From: JAKBEU01 sp036172095
Lineage (GTDB): Bacteria; Patescibacteriota; Microgenomatia; UBA1406; GWC2-37-13
Direction of reading: 5' to 3'
Assembly (NCBI GenBank): GCA_036172095.1
Contig: JAVHSH010000001.1
Coordinates: forward strand, 1 to 6,002
DNA: 6,002 nt
Shown piece after piece: positions 5,861 through 6,002 of this stretch (its first letter is position 1; each line of letters starts with the position of its first letter). The notes beneath the pieces are model-generated. The model was not told the DNA's origin, did not search any database, and saw nothing but the letters and a program-made list of their open reading frames with translations. The position numbers and the translations under genes were made by a program.

Positions 5861-5935
5861 GCCTGGATAGCTCAGTGGTAGAGCAGCTGTTTTGTAAACA
5901 GCAGGTCCGCAGTCCAAATCTGCGTCCAGGCTCCA
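5861..5935 (+). tRNA. tRNA-Thr (anticodon TGT)
   Basis: Acceptor stem GCCTGGA/TCCAGGC, D arm GCTC...GAGC, anticodon stem GCTGT/ACAGC and loop TTTGTAA give TGT at 5893-5895, which reads ACN threonine codons. G1-C72 and C2-G71, known threonine identity pairs, are present. The 3' CCA is encoded (5933-5935). Two oddities: the discriminator is T (5932), and the T loop reads TCCAAAT, so the nearly universal T55 (pseudouridine) is C at 5914. The stems are fully paired, so the gene looks functional. Confidence 0.95.
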
Positions 5936-5948
5936 GTAGTGAGATAGA

Positions 5949-6002
5949 GACCTGGTAGCTCAATTGGATAGAGCAACTCCCTTCTAAGGAGTAGGTTGTG
6001 AG
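5949..6002 (+). tRNA. tRNA-Arg (anticodon TCT), 3' end cut by the window
   Basis: The 5' acceptor strand GACCTGG is followed by TA, a D arm GCTC...GAGC, and an anticodon stem ACTCC/GGAGT with loop CTTCTAA. The anticodon is TCT at 5983-5985, for AGA and AGG. The variable loop AGGTT and the first T-stem strand GTGAG are visible before the sequence ends. It begins 13 bases after tRNA-Thr, so the three tRNAs probably share one precursor. Confidence 0.93.

Overview
The window looks like a chromosomal piece of a small-genome bacterium. My best guess is a member of the Candidate Phyla Radiation (Patescibacteria, perhaps Parcubacteria-like). This is an inference from gene organisation, not a phylogenetic result. 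The supporting signs are a 23S rRNA gene with no 16S gene in front of it, four compact genes without Shine-Dalgarno sequences, 3-12 base gaps or an overlap between genes, and divergent versions of housekeeping proteins. TGA is used as a stop at the expected C-terminus of the enolase-like protein and of RuvB. The recoded TGA=Gly lineages (Gracilibacteria, Absconditabacteria) therefore do not fit.

Left edge, minus strand (1-447): the first ~42 nt of a 23S rRNA gene, a spacer with a boxA-like antitermination element and a hairpin, and tRNA-Ala(TGC). Upstream of the tRNA lie a hairpin leader and a strong sigma-70-type promoter (TTGACA, 17 bp, TATCAT) with A-rich DNA behind it. No 16S sequence lies between promoter and tRNA, so the unit reads promoter, leader, tRNA-Ala, 23S.

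Plus strand (472-5715): a divergently transcribed, tightly packed set of four genes. The first two are phosphoenolpyruvate synthase (ppsA) and an enolase homologue. They catalyse, or would catalyse, adjacent steps linking pyruvate, PEP and 2-phosphoglycerate. The enolase homologue keeps the metal ligands and the catalytic Lys and Glu residues, but it has lost the SGAST loop serine and the His equivalent to yeast His373. Next come ruvA and ruvB, the Holliday-junction branch-migration motor, overlapping by 11 bp. ruvC is not present beside them.

Right edge, plus strand (5716-6002): a tRNA cluster of Leu(GAG), Thr(TGT) and Arg(TCT), the last cut by the window end. A TAGCTA-rich repeat with a perfect 20 bp palindrome sits between the Leu and Thr genes. 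An extended -10 promoter overlapping the ruvB stop codon probably drives the cluster.

The most notable points are the unlinked tRNA-Ala/23S unit with its own promoter, the enolase with an altered active site, and promoter-like -10 elements placed so that ppsA and ruvA mRNAs would be leaderless. At two gene junctions the TGA stop codon is itself the TGn part of an extended -10 element.
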